Made by a program: the position numbers and the translations under genes | Source of the DNA: Sphingopyxis sp. H073 | GTDB lineage: Bacteria > Pseudomonadota > Alphaproteobacteria > Sphingomonadales > Sphingomonadaceae | DNA length: 64,000 nucleotides | Reading direction: 5' to 3' | Assembly: GCF_001468395.1 (NCBI RefSeq) | Contig: NZ_LNSG01000004.1 | Span: 124,001-188,000, forward strand | In this document: positions 36,561 through 45,167 of the stretch, one piece after another | How the letters are laid out: each line of letters opens with the position of its first letter | Numbering within the stretch: position 1 is the first letter of the stretch | The notes under the pieces: generated by a model | What the model was told of the DNA's origin: nothing | What the model saw: the letters and a program-made list of their open reading frames with translations, nothing else | Database searches by the model: none

Positions 36561-37790
36561 ATGGCCGAGTCCGATCCTAAGATCGCAGTGCAGGACTGGT
36601 TCGCCGTCCGCAAGCGCAATGCGCGCGCGGGATTGCGCAAACTGGTGGCGATCATCGCCGAGAACCGCACCGACCGCGCCGAGGCGCCGCTGGCGCTGCA
36701 CAAATCCGTCTATACGAGCGAAGCGCGCAACGCCGCCGAGATGAATCATATCTTCCGGAACGAGCCGATCGTCGCCGGCCTGTCGGGCGACATTCCGAAG
36801 CCCGGCGACACGCTGGTCTTCGACTCGGTCGGCCCGTCGATCCTCGTCACGCGCAGCAAAGACGGCGTCGCGCGCGCCTTCCTCAACATGTGCACCCATC
36901 GCGGCGCGAAGCTGGTCGAAGAGAAAGAGCCCTGGCAGGGATCGCGGCCGCGTCTGGTTTGCCCCTTCCACGCTTGGACCTTCGACCCCGCGGGCCAGCT
37001 CGTCGGCCAGCCTGGCAAGGAGGGCTTCGCGAACTGCGAGATCGGGGCGCGCAACTTGATCGAACTGCCCTGCGCCGAGCGTCTCGGCCTGATCTTCGTG
37101 CGCGCCAATCCCGACGGCGCGCCGATCGATGCCGCCGCGCACCTTGGCGATTTCGGGCCGGTGCTCGCGCAGCTGGAACTGCACCGCGCAGAGCCGGTGA
37201 AGAAGGGCATCCTGACCGCCGATTCCAACTGGAAATTCGCGCTCGACACCTATGGCGAGGGCTATCATTTCAAGATGCTTCACGCCTCGACGATCGGGGT
37301 CACGCACTACAGCGACCGCAACGTCTATGAACCGATCGGACGCCATCACCGCGTCAGCTTTCCCGACCTGTCGATCGGCGACCTCGTCGGCAAGGACGAA
37401 AGCGAATGGCCCGAGACCGACTATGGCGGGGTGCATTTCCTGTTCCCCAACACCGTCGTCTTTTTCGGCGCGGTAACGCCTGGCGTTTATTTCACCCAGG
37501 TCTTCCGCCTCTTTCCCGATGGCGCCGGCAAGATGTTCTGCCAGTTCGCTGTCTATGCGCCCTTCGGCGTCGAGAGCGAGGAGCATCGCGCGATGTGCGA
37601 GATGGCCTATGACGCGACCGCGACCGTCGTCCAGACCGAGGATTATCGCGTCGCGAGCAGCGGCTATGCGAACCTGATGACCGCGCCGGACGACTTCCAC
37701 GTCGTGCTCGGCGCGAACGAGCCGGCGCTGCACGGCGTCCACCGATCGATTGCCGGTGCGTGCAAGATGCCGCTCGAGCAGATCGCCTGA
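36561..37790 (+). CDS. Rieske non-heme iron oxygenase, alpha subunit (copy 1)
   Basis: 409 residues. The Rieske 2Fe-2S ligands are C111 and H113 (CTHRG) and C134 and H137 (CPFHAW). The catalytic mononuclear iron site is in DTYGEGYHFKMLH (H236, H241; the third ligand, an acidic residue near the C-terminal end, is not pinned). It hydroxylates or dihydroxylates a ring or activates a C-H bond with O2, using electrons from a separate reductase. It starts a short operon: the next Rieske gene begins 13 bases after its TGA. The upstream 98-base gap to the divergent VOC gene must hold the promoter. Confidence 0.93.
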   Translation: MAESDPKIAVQDWFAVRKRNARAGLRKLVAIIAENRTDRAEAPLALHKSVYTSEARNAAEMNHIFRNEPIVAGLSGDIPKPGDTLVFDSVGPSILVTRSKDGVARAFLNMCTHRGAKLVEEKEPWQGSRPRLVCPFHAWTFDPAGQLVGQPGKEGFANCEIGARNLIELPCAERLGLIFVRANPDGAPIDAAAHLGDFGPVLAQLELHRAEPVKKGILTADSNWKFALDTYGEGYHFKMLHASTIGVTHYSDRNVYEPIGRHHRVSFPDLSIGDLVGKDESEWPETDYGGVHFLFPNTVVFFGAVTPGVYFTQVFRLFPDGAGKMFCQFAVYAPFGVESEEHRAMCEMAYDATATVVQTEDYRVASSGYANLMTAPDDFHVVLGANEPALHGVHRSIAGACKMPLEQIA

Positions 37791-37803
37791 CCGGAGCCCA
37801 ACA

Positions 37804-39231
37804 ATGAACGACCTTTCGCCTCCCCAGGACCAGAACCGCGACGACCGTTGCCCCGGCACCAGCTACTCCGACATGCTGCACGCCGACACGCGGCGCGTGC
37901 CCGACTATCTCTTCGCCGAATCCAATCAGGAGCTTGGCGACGAACCGATCGCGATCGAGCGTTACGTCAGCGAGGACTGGGCAAGACTCGAGCGCGAGAA
38001 GATGTGGCCGAACATATGGCAATTCGCGGCGCGCGAAGAGGATATGCCGAACCCCGGCGACACCGTCGTCTATGACATCAACGAAAAGAGCATATTGCTC
38101 GTCCGCCAGAAGGACGGGTCGGTCAAGGCGTTCTATAACGTCTGTCTCCACCGCGGCCGCAAGCTGCGCACCGAAAGCGGCCCAGCGGTCAACCTGCGCT
38201 GCCCCTTCCACGGCTTTTCCTGGCACCACGACGGCCGCTTCAAGGAAGCACCCTGCGCCTGGGACTTCAAGCATCTCGAGAGCAAGGACATGAGCCTGCC
38301 CGAGCTGAAGGTCGAAAGCTGGCAAGGCTTCCTGCTCGTCACCGAGAATCACGACCTGCCGAACTTCCGCGACTGGGTCGGCCCCGGGGTCGAGCATTAT
38401 GACAATTGGCGGCTCGACGAATGTTACACCGGCGCGTGGGTCGGCCGCGTCATTCCGGCGAACTGGAAGGCGGTTGCCGAAGCGTTCATGGATGCGTGGC
38501 ACAGCATCGTCACCCACCCGCAGATCCTGGGTTTCACCGCCGACGCCAACACGCGCTACGACCTCTACGGCGACTTTCTCAATCGCGCGATCACCCCCGC
38601 CGGCGCGATGTCACCACACATCAAGGGCAAGGACCAATTCTACGTCCTGAAATCGCTCGAGGAGTTCATTGGCGGCGGCGACAGCCGCGCGCGGCGCAGC
38701 ACCGCTTCGGCCGACGACCTCAAAGGCTTCGACGCAAACGATCCGATGCTGGCGCGCAAGGTGCTGGCGCAGGCGAACCGCGATGCTTTTTCGGCGATGA
38801 ACGGGCATGATTATTCGGACGCCACCGACAGTGAAATGCTCGACAATTTCACGTACAATGTCTTTCCGAACTGGGCTCCTTGGGGCGGCCTGACGCCGAA
38901 CATCGTCTATCGCTGGCGGCCGTGGGGCGACACCGACCACAGCCTGATGGAAGTCCGCATCCTGATGCGCACGCCCAAGGGCGAAAAGGCGCCGAAGTCG
39001 GCGCCGATGCACCTGATCCCGGATGACCAGCCCTTCGCCAGCGCCAGCCACCTGATCGGCGCCGCGCTCGCCGGCGTGTTCGACCAGGACATGGAAAACC
39101 TGCCCTATGTGCAGGAAGGGATGAAATCGTCGCCCAACGGCGTGATCGAACTCGGCCATTATCAGGAAAGCCGCATCCGGCATTTCCACCGGACGCTGAG
39201 CAAATATATCGACGGCGAGTTGCCGGGCTGA
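37804..39231 (+). CDS. Rieske non-heme iron oxygenase, alpha subunit (copy 2)
   Basis: 475 residues from the ATG at 37804. The Rieske ligands are C114 and H116 (CLHRG) and C133 and H136 (CPFHGF); the iron site is EAFMDAWHSIVTHP (H233, H238). It is longer than copy 1 and closer to the large alpha subunits of ring-hydroxylating dioxygenases. It could be a second oxygenase or could form a mixed oligomer with copy 1. No small beta subunit follows; instead a TIM-barrel gene overlaps its stop by TGATG. Confidence 0.93.
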   Translation: MNDLSPPQDQNRDDRCPGTSYSDMLHADTRRVPDYLFAESNQELGDEPIAIERYVSEDWARLEREKMWPNIWQFAAREEDMPNPGDTVVYDINEKSILLVRQKDGSVKAFYNVCLHRGRKLRTESGPAVNLRCPFHGFSWHHDGRFKEAPCAWDFKHLESKDMSLPELKVESWQGFLLVTENHDLPNFRDWVGPGVEHYDNWRLDECYTGAWVGRVIPANWKAVAEAFMDAWHSIVTHPQILGFTADANTRYDLYGDFLNRAITPAGAMSPHIKGKDQFYVLKSLEEFIGGGDSRARRSTASADDLKGFDANDPMLARKVLAQANRDAFSAMNGHDYSDATDSEMLDNFTYNVFPNWAPWGGLTPNIVYRWRPWGDTDHSLMEVRILMRTPKGEKAPKSAPMHLIPDDQPFASASHLIGAALAGVFDQDMENLPYVQEGMKSSPNGVIELGHYQESRIRHFHRTLSKYIDGELPG

Positions 39232-40028
39232 TGGCGCGCGCACTTCCCCTGCTGTCGCTGGCGGCGGGGGTACTGCCCGAATTTTCGCCCGAGCAGACGA
39301 TCGCAGCCGCCATCGACGCGGGCTGGCCGGCGGCCGGCATCTGGTACGATCCCGAAACCTGGACAACCGCGACGACGGCCGAGGTTCGCGATCGCGCCGC
39401 CGACGCCGGTCTGGCGATCCTCGATATCGAAGTGATCTGGCTGAAGCCCGGCGCCGACGATCCGGCGCATTTCGCGGCGATCGACGCCGGCGCCGCGATC
39501 GGCGCGCGCAATGTGCTGATCGTCAGTTCGGACGATGATCCGGCAAGCGCCGCCGCCAAACTGAACCGGATCGGCAATCACGCAGCGGCTGCAGGCCTGC
39601 GAGCCTGCCTGGAGTTCGCGGCGTTCACCACAGTGGGCAGCATTGAAAGCGCGATCGCGCTAATCGATGCCGCCGATTGCGCGAATCTCGGCCTAATGAT
39701 CGACCCGCTGCATCTTGCTCGCACGGGCGGATCGCCTGCCGACATCGGCTCGGTCGACCCAAAGCGCTTTCCCTATGCGCAATTCTGCGACGCACCGGCG
39801 CTCGGCCCGCCGCCAAGCGACGTGCCGGAAATCATCCGCGAAGCGCTCGATCTGCGCCTGATGCCCGGTGACGGCGGACTGCCGCTTGACGATCTGATTG
39901 CCGCGCTACCTCCGACTACCTCGCTGAGCATCGAACTGCGCAGCGCAAAACTTCGCGAAAAACACCCCGATCCTGCCGAGCGCGCAAGAGTGCTGTTCGC
40001 CGCGACGCAGCGCTGGTTCGCAGCCTAG
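39231..40028 (+). CDS. Sugar-phosphate isomerase/epimerase-like TIM-barrel protein
   Basis: 265 residues, start sharing bases with the previous stop (TGATG). It has the AP-endonuclease-2/xylose-isomerase TIM-barrel pattern: repeated strands LAILDIEVIWL, NVLIVSSDDD, ACLEFAAFTT, LGLMIDPLHLARTGG and FCDAP, with acidic and His residues at strand ends as metal ligands (E in CLEFAAF, D and H in MIDPLHL). In catabolic operons such proteins act as isomerases, dehydroshikimate-type dehydratases or ring-cleavage epimerases. Its TAG shares CTAG with the stop of the convergent NmrA-like gene. Confidence 0.8.
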   Translation: MARALPLLSLAAGVLPEFSPEQTIAAAIDAGWPAAGIWYDPETWTTATTAEVRDRAADAGLAILDIEVIWLKPGADDPAHFAAIDAGAAIGARNVLIVSSDDDPASAAAKLNRIGNHAAAAGLRACLEFAAFTTVGSIESAIALIDAADCANLGLMIDPLHLARTGGSPADIGSVDPKRFPYAQFCDAPALGPPPSDVPEIIREALDLRLMPGDGGLPLDDLIAALPPTTSLSIELRSAKLREKHPDPAERARVLFAATQRWFAA

Positions 40029-40927
40029 CTCCAGTCCTGCCGCGCCGCCCAGTCGGCGAAGGAGGTCGGCGTCACCCCCAGCAGCCGCGCTGCCGGCACG
40101 GTATCGAGCGCGACGGGCGACACCGGCTGGTCGTTGTACCAGCGATAGAATTTTGCCATCCCGTCATAGATGCTCGCCGGCTGCACCGCGCGCGCGCCGG
40201 TGACGAGTTCGCTCATCCGCGCCGCGAATTCGTCCGGCGACAGGCTCTGGAACCGCACTGGCCTACCAGTCGCGAGGCCTAATCGCTCGGCGACCTCGGC
40301 CCCGACCAGCGGCTCGGGCCCGCCCACCGCGATCCGGTCGGCGATCAGGTCCTCGTGCAGCAGCGCCGAAACCATATAGGCCGCCACATCCTCCAGGCAG
40401 ATCCAACTGATCTTGAGCGTCTCGGCCGCCGGGTAAGCAAAAACCCCGCTGTTCACGATCGCCGGGCGCGACCAGATGCGCGTAATATTGTCCATGAACA
40501 CCATCGGCTCGATGACCACATAGGGCACGCCGCTGTCATGGATCGCGCGCTCGATATCGCGCCGCCCGTCGTGCGCCGACAGGCCCAAGTCCCGGTCGGC
40601 GACGAAGCAGCTCGTGTTGAAGACGATCTTCCGCAGCCCAGCTGCACTCGCAGCGGCCGCGATGTTGCGGCCCATCGTCGCGGCGCGTTCGCGGTCGAAT
40701 TCGAACGGCAGGTGCATCGCGAGCGCGTCCTGCCCTTCAAAGGCCGCGGTCAGGCTCGCGACGTCGTAGAGGTCGGCGGCGACCTCGGGCACATCGGGAT
40801 GCACAGTCGCCGCCATCGCGCCCGGCCGCCGCACGCCGGCGGTCGGTTCGAGACCGCGCGCCTTCAGTGCCGTCAGCAACGGAATCCCCTGGTCGGCGGG
40901 CGCGCCGAGGACGATGACCTTCTTCAT
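40025..40927 (-). CDS. NmrA-like NAD(P)-binding protein
   Basis: 300 residues from the ATG at 40927, overlapping the stop of the upstream flavoprotein gene (ATGA). The Rossmann start KKVIVLGAPADQGIPLL, then VAADLYDV and HLPFEFDRERAA, and YVVIEPMVFMDN fit the atypical SDR/NmrA group (nucleoside-diphosphate-sugar-epimerase-like), which lacks the usual YxxxK site. These can be NAD(P)-dependent reductases or redox sensors. It is the last gene of the eight-gene minus-strand operon. The assignment beyond fold is uncertain. Confidence 0.8.
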   Translation of the reverse strand: MKKVIVLGAPADQGIPLLTALKARGLEPTAGVRRPGAMAATVHPDVPEVAADLYDVASLTAAFEGQDALAMHLPFEFDRERAATMGRNIAAAASAAGLRKIVFNTSCFVADRDLGLSAHDGRRDIERAIHDSGVPYVVIEPMVFMDNITRIWSRPAIVNSGVFAYPAAETLKISWICLEDVAAYMVSALLHEDLIADRIAVGGPEPLVGAEVAERLGLATGRPVRFQSLSPDEFAARMSELVTGARAVQPASIYDGMAKFYRWYNDQPVSPVALDTVPAARLLGVTPTSFADWAARQDWS

Positions 40928-42573
40928 GCCGCACCTTCCAACTGCTTCGCCGATACGCGCGCGGCGTGGCGTCCCGCGAGGAAGCCGAACACCATCCCCG
41001 GCGCGATCGTGCCGCCCGGCCCGCCGTAAGTCATGCCCATCGCCGAGGCCATGACATTGCCCGCCGCATAAAGCCCAGGGATCGCCCCGCCATCGACGCT
41101 GAGCACCTGCGCATTGGCATCGGTCTGCGGGCCGCCCTTGGTACCGAGCGCACCGCTCTTGATCTCGATCGCGAAGAACGGCCCCTGCCCGATGGGGCCG
41201 AGCGTCGCGGCGGTCGAACCGCGCCCGGCGGGATCGCCCCACCATTGGTCATGCGCAGCATCGCCGCGCCCGAAATCGGGATCGCGCCCGGTCGCGCAAT
41301 GCGCGTTGAAGCGCTCGACCGTTGCATCCAGCGCGTCGGGATCGATCCCCAGCCCCCCCGCCAATTCGGACAGGCTTTCCGCGCGCATCGCCCATTGCGG
41401 CGGCGCCACCCCGCGCTCGCCGCTGATCATCCCGAAGCCGAAGCGGTCGATATATTGCTGGTCGAAGATCAGCCAGCACGGCAGGTTCGCATAGTCGAAC
41501 GCGCTGACATCCTGATCGTGGAACGCCGCACCGATCGCATTGTAATTCGCCGCCTCGTTGGTGAAACGCTGGCCTGCGCGATTGACCATGATCGAATGCG
41601 GGAGGCTGCGCTGCCCCGCCACGAGCGTCTTGCCCATCGAGCAATCGCTCTCGGGCACCTCGGCGACCGGCATCCACCACGCCTCGCGCATATTGCCGAG
41701 CATCGCCCCGACGCGCATCGCCATCTTGAGCCCGTCGCCGGTGTTGGTCTTCGGGCTGAGCGGATGCGTCAGCGGTCCGCGGATGAAGGCGCGGAGCAGG
41801 TCGGCATCCCATTCGAACCCGCCGGTCGCGAGCACTACCGCGTCGGCCGCAACCTCGATCTCACCACCGGCGGTCTCAAATACAACGCCTGTGACGCGGT
41901 CCCCGTCCATCAGCAACCGGACCGCGCGATGCCCGGTCTGCAGTTCGATCCCGCGGTCGAGACACGCGCGCAGCAAGCGCCCGACCAGCGCCTGTCCGCT
42001 CCCGCGCAGGTCGCCGTCGATCCTGCGCTGCAACTCTTCGGGCGCCAGCGGCCGCGGCTTCGCCTGTCCAAGCGGCGTGTCGTAGATCGAGAAATGCGGC
42101 GAGGGATAATAGGGCGATTTGGTCACTCTGTCGGCCCACTCCCCCAGCTCGTGGAACGAGTAGAGTGGGCAGTCGAGCGAACGCCCGCCGTTCGGCATCC
42201 CGCCCGGAAATTCGGCATGATAGTCCGGAAATTCGGGGATCGGCCGGAACTGTACCGGGGTGTTCGCCTCAAGGAACGCCACCATTTCAGGCCCATGATC
42301 GAGGAAGGCCTCAACGAGATGCTGCTGCATCAGCCCGTGCGACATCGACATAAGGTAAGTCAGCGCCTTGGCACGACTGTCCTCGACGCCGAGCGTCGCC
42401 TCATGATGATTGTTCGGGATCCAGATCATCCCGCCCGACCAGGCGGTTGTTCCGCCGACCTGCTCGCCCTTTTCGAACAGCGAGACGTGCGCGCCGGCCT
42501 CATGCGCCGAGATCGCGGCGGTGAGTCCTGCGCCGCCGGTACCGAGGACGATGACGTGCGGCGCTTTGCTCAT
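40924..42573 (-). CDS. FAD-dependent dehydrogenase, 3-ketosteroid delta1-dehydrogenase-like
   Basis: 549 residues. FAD-binding fold HVIVLGTGGAGLTAAISAHEAG (core GTGGAG) is followed by GGTTAWSGGMIWIP. The C-terminal block GLYAAGNVMASAMGMTYGGPGGTI is that of the KstD/fumarate-reductase-like family, where the Tyr in TYGGPGGT is a conserved active-site residue of ketosteroid dehydrogenases (core TYGGPGG). It likely introduces a C=C bond next to a ring carbonyl. The exact substrate cannot be read from sequence; a general succinate-dehydrogenase-type flavoprotein is the alternative. It lies inside the operon between SnoaL and NmrA genes. Confidence 0.85.
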   Translation of the reverse strand: MSKAPHVIVLGTGGAGLTAAISAHEAGAHVSLFEKGEQVGGTTAWSGGMIWIPNNHHEATLGVEDSRAKALTYLMSMSHGLMQQHLVEAFLDHGPEMVAFLEANTPVQFRPIPEFPDYHAEFPGGMPNGGRSLDCPLYSFHELGEWADRVTKSPYYPSPHFSIYDTPLGQAKPRPLAPEELQRRIDGDLRGSGQALVGRLLRACLDRGIELQTGHRAVRLLMDGDRVTGVVFETAGGEIEVAADAVVLATGGFEWDADLLRAFIRGPLTHPLSPKTNTGDGLKMAMRVGAMLGNMREAWWMPVAEVPESDCSMGKTLVAGQRSLPHSIMVNRAGQRFTNEAANYNAIGAAFHDQDVSAFDYANLPCWLIFDQQYIDRFGFGMISGERGVAPPQWAMRAESLSELAGGLGIDPDALDATVERFNAHCATGRDPDFGRGDAAHDQWWGDPAGRGSTAATLGPIGQGPFFAIEIKSGALGTKGGPQTDANAQVLSVDGGAIPGLYAAGNVMASAMGMTYGGPGGTIAPGMVFGFLAGRHAARVSAKQLEGAA

Positions 42574-42576
42574 CCG

Positions 42577-42969
42577 CTATGCCTTCAATTGCTCGACCAT
42601 ATGCGCGGTGTCGAAATAATGGATGCGCATCGACGCCATCTTGCCGGCGTCGTCGAATTCGGTGACCTCGGCGATATGCGTCTCGAAGCGCTTGCCGCTG
42701 GACTTCGCGGTCACGGTGAAATGAAGCAAAGCGACGGCATATTTCTCGCCGCCGACCAGTTCCATCCATTTGACGACCGGTTCTTCCCAATAGCCCATGA
42801 CGTGCGCGTAAAGCCGCTGCAGCGCATCGCGCCCGCGCCATTCTCCGCCATAGGGAAGCGAGGCCGGTTCATGGATGACGAGATCGTCGGCCATGAAATC
42901 GGCAACCGCGTCCCACTCGCCGCGCGCGACCGCGGCGTACATCGCCTTGCTGGCTTCGAGCGGGGTCAT
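42577..42969 (-). CDS. SnoaL-like (NTF2-fold) protein, second copy
   Basis: 130 residues, starting within the end of the lipoyl-domain gene (ATGA overlap). MTPLEASKAMYAAVARGEWDAVADFMADDLVIHEP gives the first helices and strand, in pattern the ketosteroid-isomerase/SnoaL fold (core GEWDAVADFMADD); WRGRDALQRLY, KWMELVGGEKYAVALLHF and a final DAGKMASMRIHYFDT follow. The Asp/His layout (DDLVIHEP) resembles active polyketide cyclases or isomerases. It may isomerise or dehydrate an intermediate made by the neighbouring flavoprotein. Its stop lies 3 bases before the flavoprotein ATG. Confidence 0.8.
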   Translation of the reverse strand: MTPLEASKAMYAAVARGEWDAVADFMADDLVIHEPASLPYGGEWRGRDALQRLYAHVMGYWEEPVVKWMELVGGEKYAVALLHFTVTAKSSGKRFETHIAEVTEFDDAGKMASMRIHYFDTAHMVEQLKA

Positions 42970-43196
42970 TCGATCGTGCCGACGAGCGCGCCGACCGGAT
43001 AGATCTCGCCCTCGACCCCGATCGGACGGATGATCCCGGCGACCTGCGCCTCGACCTCAACCGTCGTCTTGTCGGTCTCCACCGTATAGATGATGTCGCC
43101 GACCTCGACGCGTTCTCCGTCGCCGAACATCCATTCATTGAGCGTCATTTCGGTCGCCGACATGCCGATCTTCGGGATGCGCAATTCCTCCGCCAT
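42966..43196 (-). CDS. Stand-alone lipoyl-domain protein
   Basis: 76 residues, a single biotinyl/lipoyl domain with no other domain. The modification site is K43 in VETDKTTVEV, flanked by VGDIIYTVETDK as in E2 subunits. PKIGMSATEMTLNEW is the usual first strand. In a 2-oxoacid dehydrogenase the lipoyl arm is normally fused to the E2 acyltransferase; here it stands alone. It is coded 4 bases after E1 beta, so it probably receives the acyl group from the E1 pair and passes it to an unknown acceptor or to an E2 coded elsewhere. Confidence 0.9.
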   Translation of the reverse strand: MAEELRIPKIGMSATEMTLNEWMFGDGERVEVGDIIYTVETDKTTVEVEAQVAGIIRPIGVEGEIYPVGALVGTIE

Positions 43197-43200
43197 CGCC

Positions 43201-44190
43201 TCAGCCTTTCCAGTTCACGGCGGCGCGCACCGCATCGGCGATCTTTTCCTTGTTCGGGATCCACGCCTGCTCCAGCGCATTGGCCATCGGCACCGCCGAG
43301 AAGGCGCCCCCGATCCGTGTAACCGGAGCTTTGAGCTTGCCGAACAATTTCTCGTTGAGGCGCGAGGCGATCTCGGCCCCGGTGCCGTACTGCTTCACCG
43401 CTTCGTGCAGCACCACCGCGCGACCCGTCTTTTCGACCGATGCGGTGACCGTCGCCTCGTCATAGGGTGCGATGGTCCTGAGATCGATGACCTCGACCGA
43501 AATCCCCTCGTCGGCAAGCTTGCCCGCAATTTCGAGCGCGTCGAGCACGGTGCGGCCATAGGTGACGATCGTGCAATCGCTCCCCTCGCGCGCGACCGCG
43601 GCCTTGCCGAGCGGCACGAAATGGTTCGGTCCCGGATCGTCGGATTTGAGGCCGTAGCAAAGGATATTCTCGATGAAGATCACCGGGTCGTTGCACGCAA
43701 TCGCCGCGCGCATCAGTCCCTGCGCGTCCGCCGCGTTCGACGGGGTGACGATCTTCAGCCCCGCGACATGCGCGAACCACGCCTCGAGCATGTCCGAATG
43801 CTGGCCGCCGAACCCGACGCCGACGCCGGTCGTGGTGCGGATCACCATCGGCACATGGGTCTGCCCCCCCGACATGAAGCGCAGCTTTGCGGCATGGTTG
43901 ACGATCTGGTCCATCGCGACGGTCACGAAGTTCATCAGCATGATCTCGGCGATCGGGCGGAAGCCCGCGAGCGCCGCGCCGACGCACGCGCCGACGATCG
44001 CCTGCTCCGAAATCGGCGTCGCGCGGACGCGGTTCTCGCCATATTTTTCAGTCAGGCCCGCGGAGATTTTGAACACCCCGCCCCCTTGCTTGGCGGCGAC
44101 ATCCTCGCCGAGCAGGATCACGCCTTCATCCTCGGCCATCGCCTCGTCGATCGCGCGGTTGATCGCCTGCGTCATCGTGATCTGGCTCAT
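43201..44190 (-). CDS. 2-oxoacid dehydrogenase E1 component, beta subunit
   Basis: 329 residues. Transketolase-like pyrimidine domain and C-terminal domain: GEDVAAKQGGGVFKISAGL near the start, FVTVAMDQIVNHAAKLRFMSGGQ (core MDQIVNHAAKLR), GQHSDMLEAWFAHVAGLKIVTPS (core GQHSDMLEAW) and VIDLRTIAPYDEATV. These match acetoin, branched-chain or pyruvate dehydrogenase E1 beta. With E1 alpha it decarboxylates a 2-oxo acid through thiamine diphosphate. Its ATG overlaps the E1 alpha stop (ATGA). Confidence 0.95.
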   Translation of the reverse strand: MSQITMTQAINRAIDEAMAEDEGVILLGEDVAAKQGGGVFKISAGLTEKYGENRVRATPISEQAIVGACVGAALAGFRPIAEIMLMNFVTVAMDQIVNHAAKLRFMSGGQTHVPMVIRTTTGVGVGFGGQHSDMLEAWFAHVAGLKIVTPSNAADAQGLMRAAIACNDPVIFIENILCYGLKSDDPGPNHFVPLGKAAVAREGSDCTIVTYGRTVLDALEIAGKLADEGISVEVIDLRTIAPYDEATVTASVEKTGRAVVLHEAVKQYGTGAEIASRLNEKLFGKLKAPVTRIGGAFSAVPMANALEQAWIPNKEKIADAVRAAVNWKG

Positions 44191-45167
44191 GCCGCAATCT
44201 CCTCTTCGAAGACATCCTTGCGGATTTCCTCAGGGCCCGGCAGCGGGCTGTTCGCGGCGAATTCGGCGGCGGCGTCCATCTGGGCATCGAGATCGGCGAC
44301 GATTGCGTCGAGCTCGGCCTCGGTAAACTGATGGTCGAGCATCAGCTGGCGCAGCCGCGGCAATGGATCCTCGGCGGCCATTTCGGCGAGATGCTCAGGC
44401 GGCATGTAGGAAAAGTCCGCGCCGAAGAAATGGCCCATCATCCGGTAGCACATCGCCTCGATCAGCGTCGGCCCCTCCCCCGCGCGGGCGCGATCCACCG
44501 CGGCCTTGGTCGTATTGTACATAGCGATGGCGTCGTTGCCGTCCACCTTCACTCCGTTCATCCCATAGGCCTTGGCGCGGGTGACGATCGAATCGACCTT
44601 GGTGTGATCGGCGAAGGCCGTGTGCTCGCCATAACGGTTGTTCTGGCAGAGGAAGATCACCGGCAGCTTCCAGAGCTGGGCCATGTTCATCGCCTCGTGG
44701 AAGGCGCCGATATTGGTCGCGCCGTCGCCGAAGCAGACCATCGTCACCTTGCCGTCGCCGCGGTTCTGCGACGCGAGCGCGAGGCCGTTGGCGATCGGCA
44801 GCCCCGACCCCACGACGCCGGTGGTCACCATCACGCCGGTTTCGGGATGGGTGATGTGCATCGACCCGCCCTTGCCGCGGCACGTGCCCCCGACCTTGCC
44901 GGCGATTTCGGCAAACAAGGGGTTGAGCGGCACGCCCTTCGCGATCTGGTCATGCTGGCCGCGATAGGTGGTGACCAGATAGTCGCTGGGTTCGAGCGCC
45001 GCCATCGCCGCCGCCGAGACAAGCTCCTGCCCGCGCACGGTGTAATAGATGACCGCGAGCTTGCCGGTCATCAGCAGCGAACGGAATTTCTCGTCGGCGC
45101 GAGCGACGCGCATCGTGCGGGTGTAGATGTCGCGCAGCTTGTCGCGGTCGATCGTCGTGTCGGTCAT
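44187..45167 (-). CDS. 2-oxoacid dehydrogenase E1 component, alpha subunit
   Basis: 326 residues from the ATG at 45167, overlapping the GST stop. The thiamine-diphosphate motif is GDGATNIGAFHEAMNMA through to CQNN (GDG-x(n)-NN). GGTCRGKGGSMHI and YRMMGHFFGAD are also typical E1 alpha blocks. The size fits acetoin-dehydrogenase-like E1 alpha. With E1 beta it is a complete E1. The operon has neither an E2 catalytic domain nor an E3 dihydrolipoamide dehydrogenase. A role in decarboxylating a 2-oxo acid derived from the catabolic substrate is likely. Confidence 0.95.
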   Translation of the reverse strand: MTDTTIDRDKLRDIYTRTMRVARADEKFRSLLMTGKLAVIYYTVRGQELVSAAAMAALEPSDYLVTTYRGQHDQIAKGVPLNPLFAEIAGKVGGTCRGKGGSMHITHPETGVMVTTGVVGSGLPIANGLALASQNRGDGKVTMVCFGDGATNIGAFHEAMNMAQLWKLPVIFLCQNNRYGEHTAFADHTKVDSIVTRAKAYGMNGVKVDGNDAIAMYNTTKAAVDRARAGEGPTLIEAMCYRMMGHFFGADFSYMPPEHLAEMAAEDPLPRLRQLMLDHQFTEAELDAIVADLDAQMDAAAEFAANSPLPGPEEIRKDVFEEEIAA

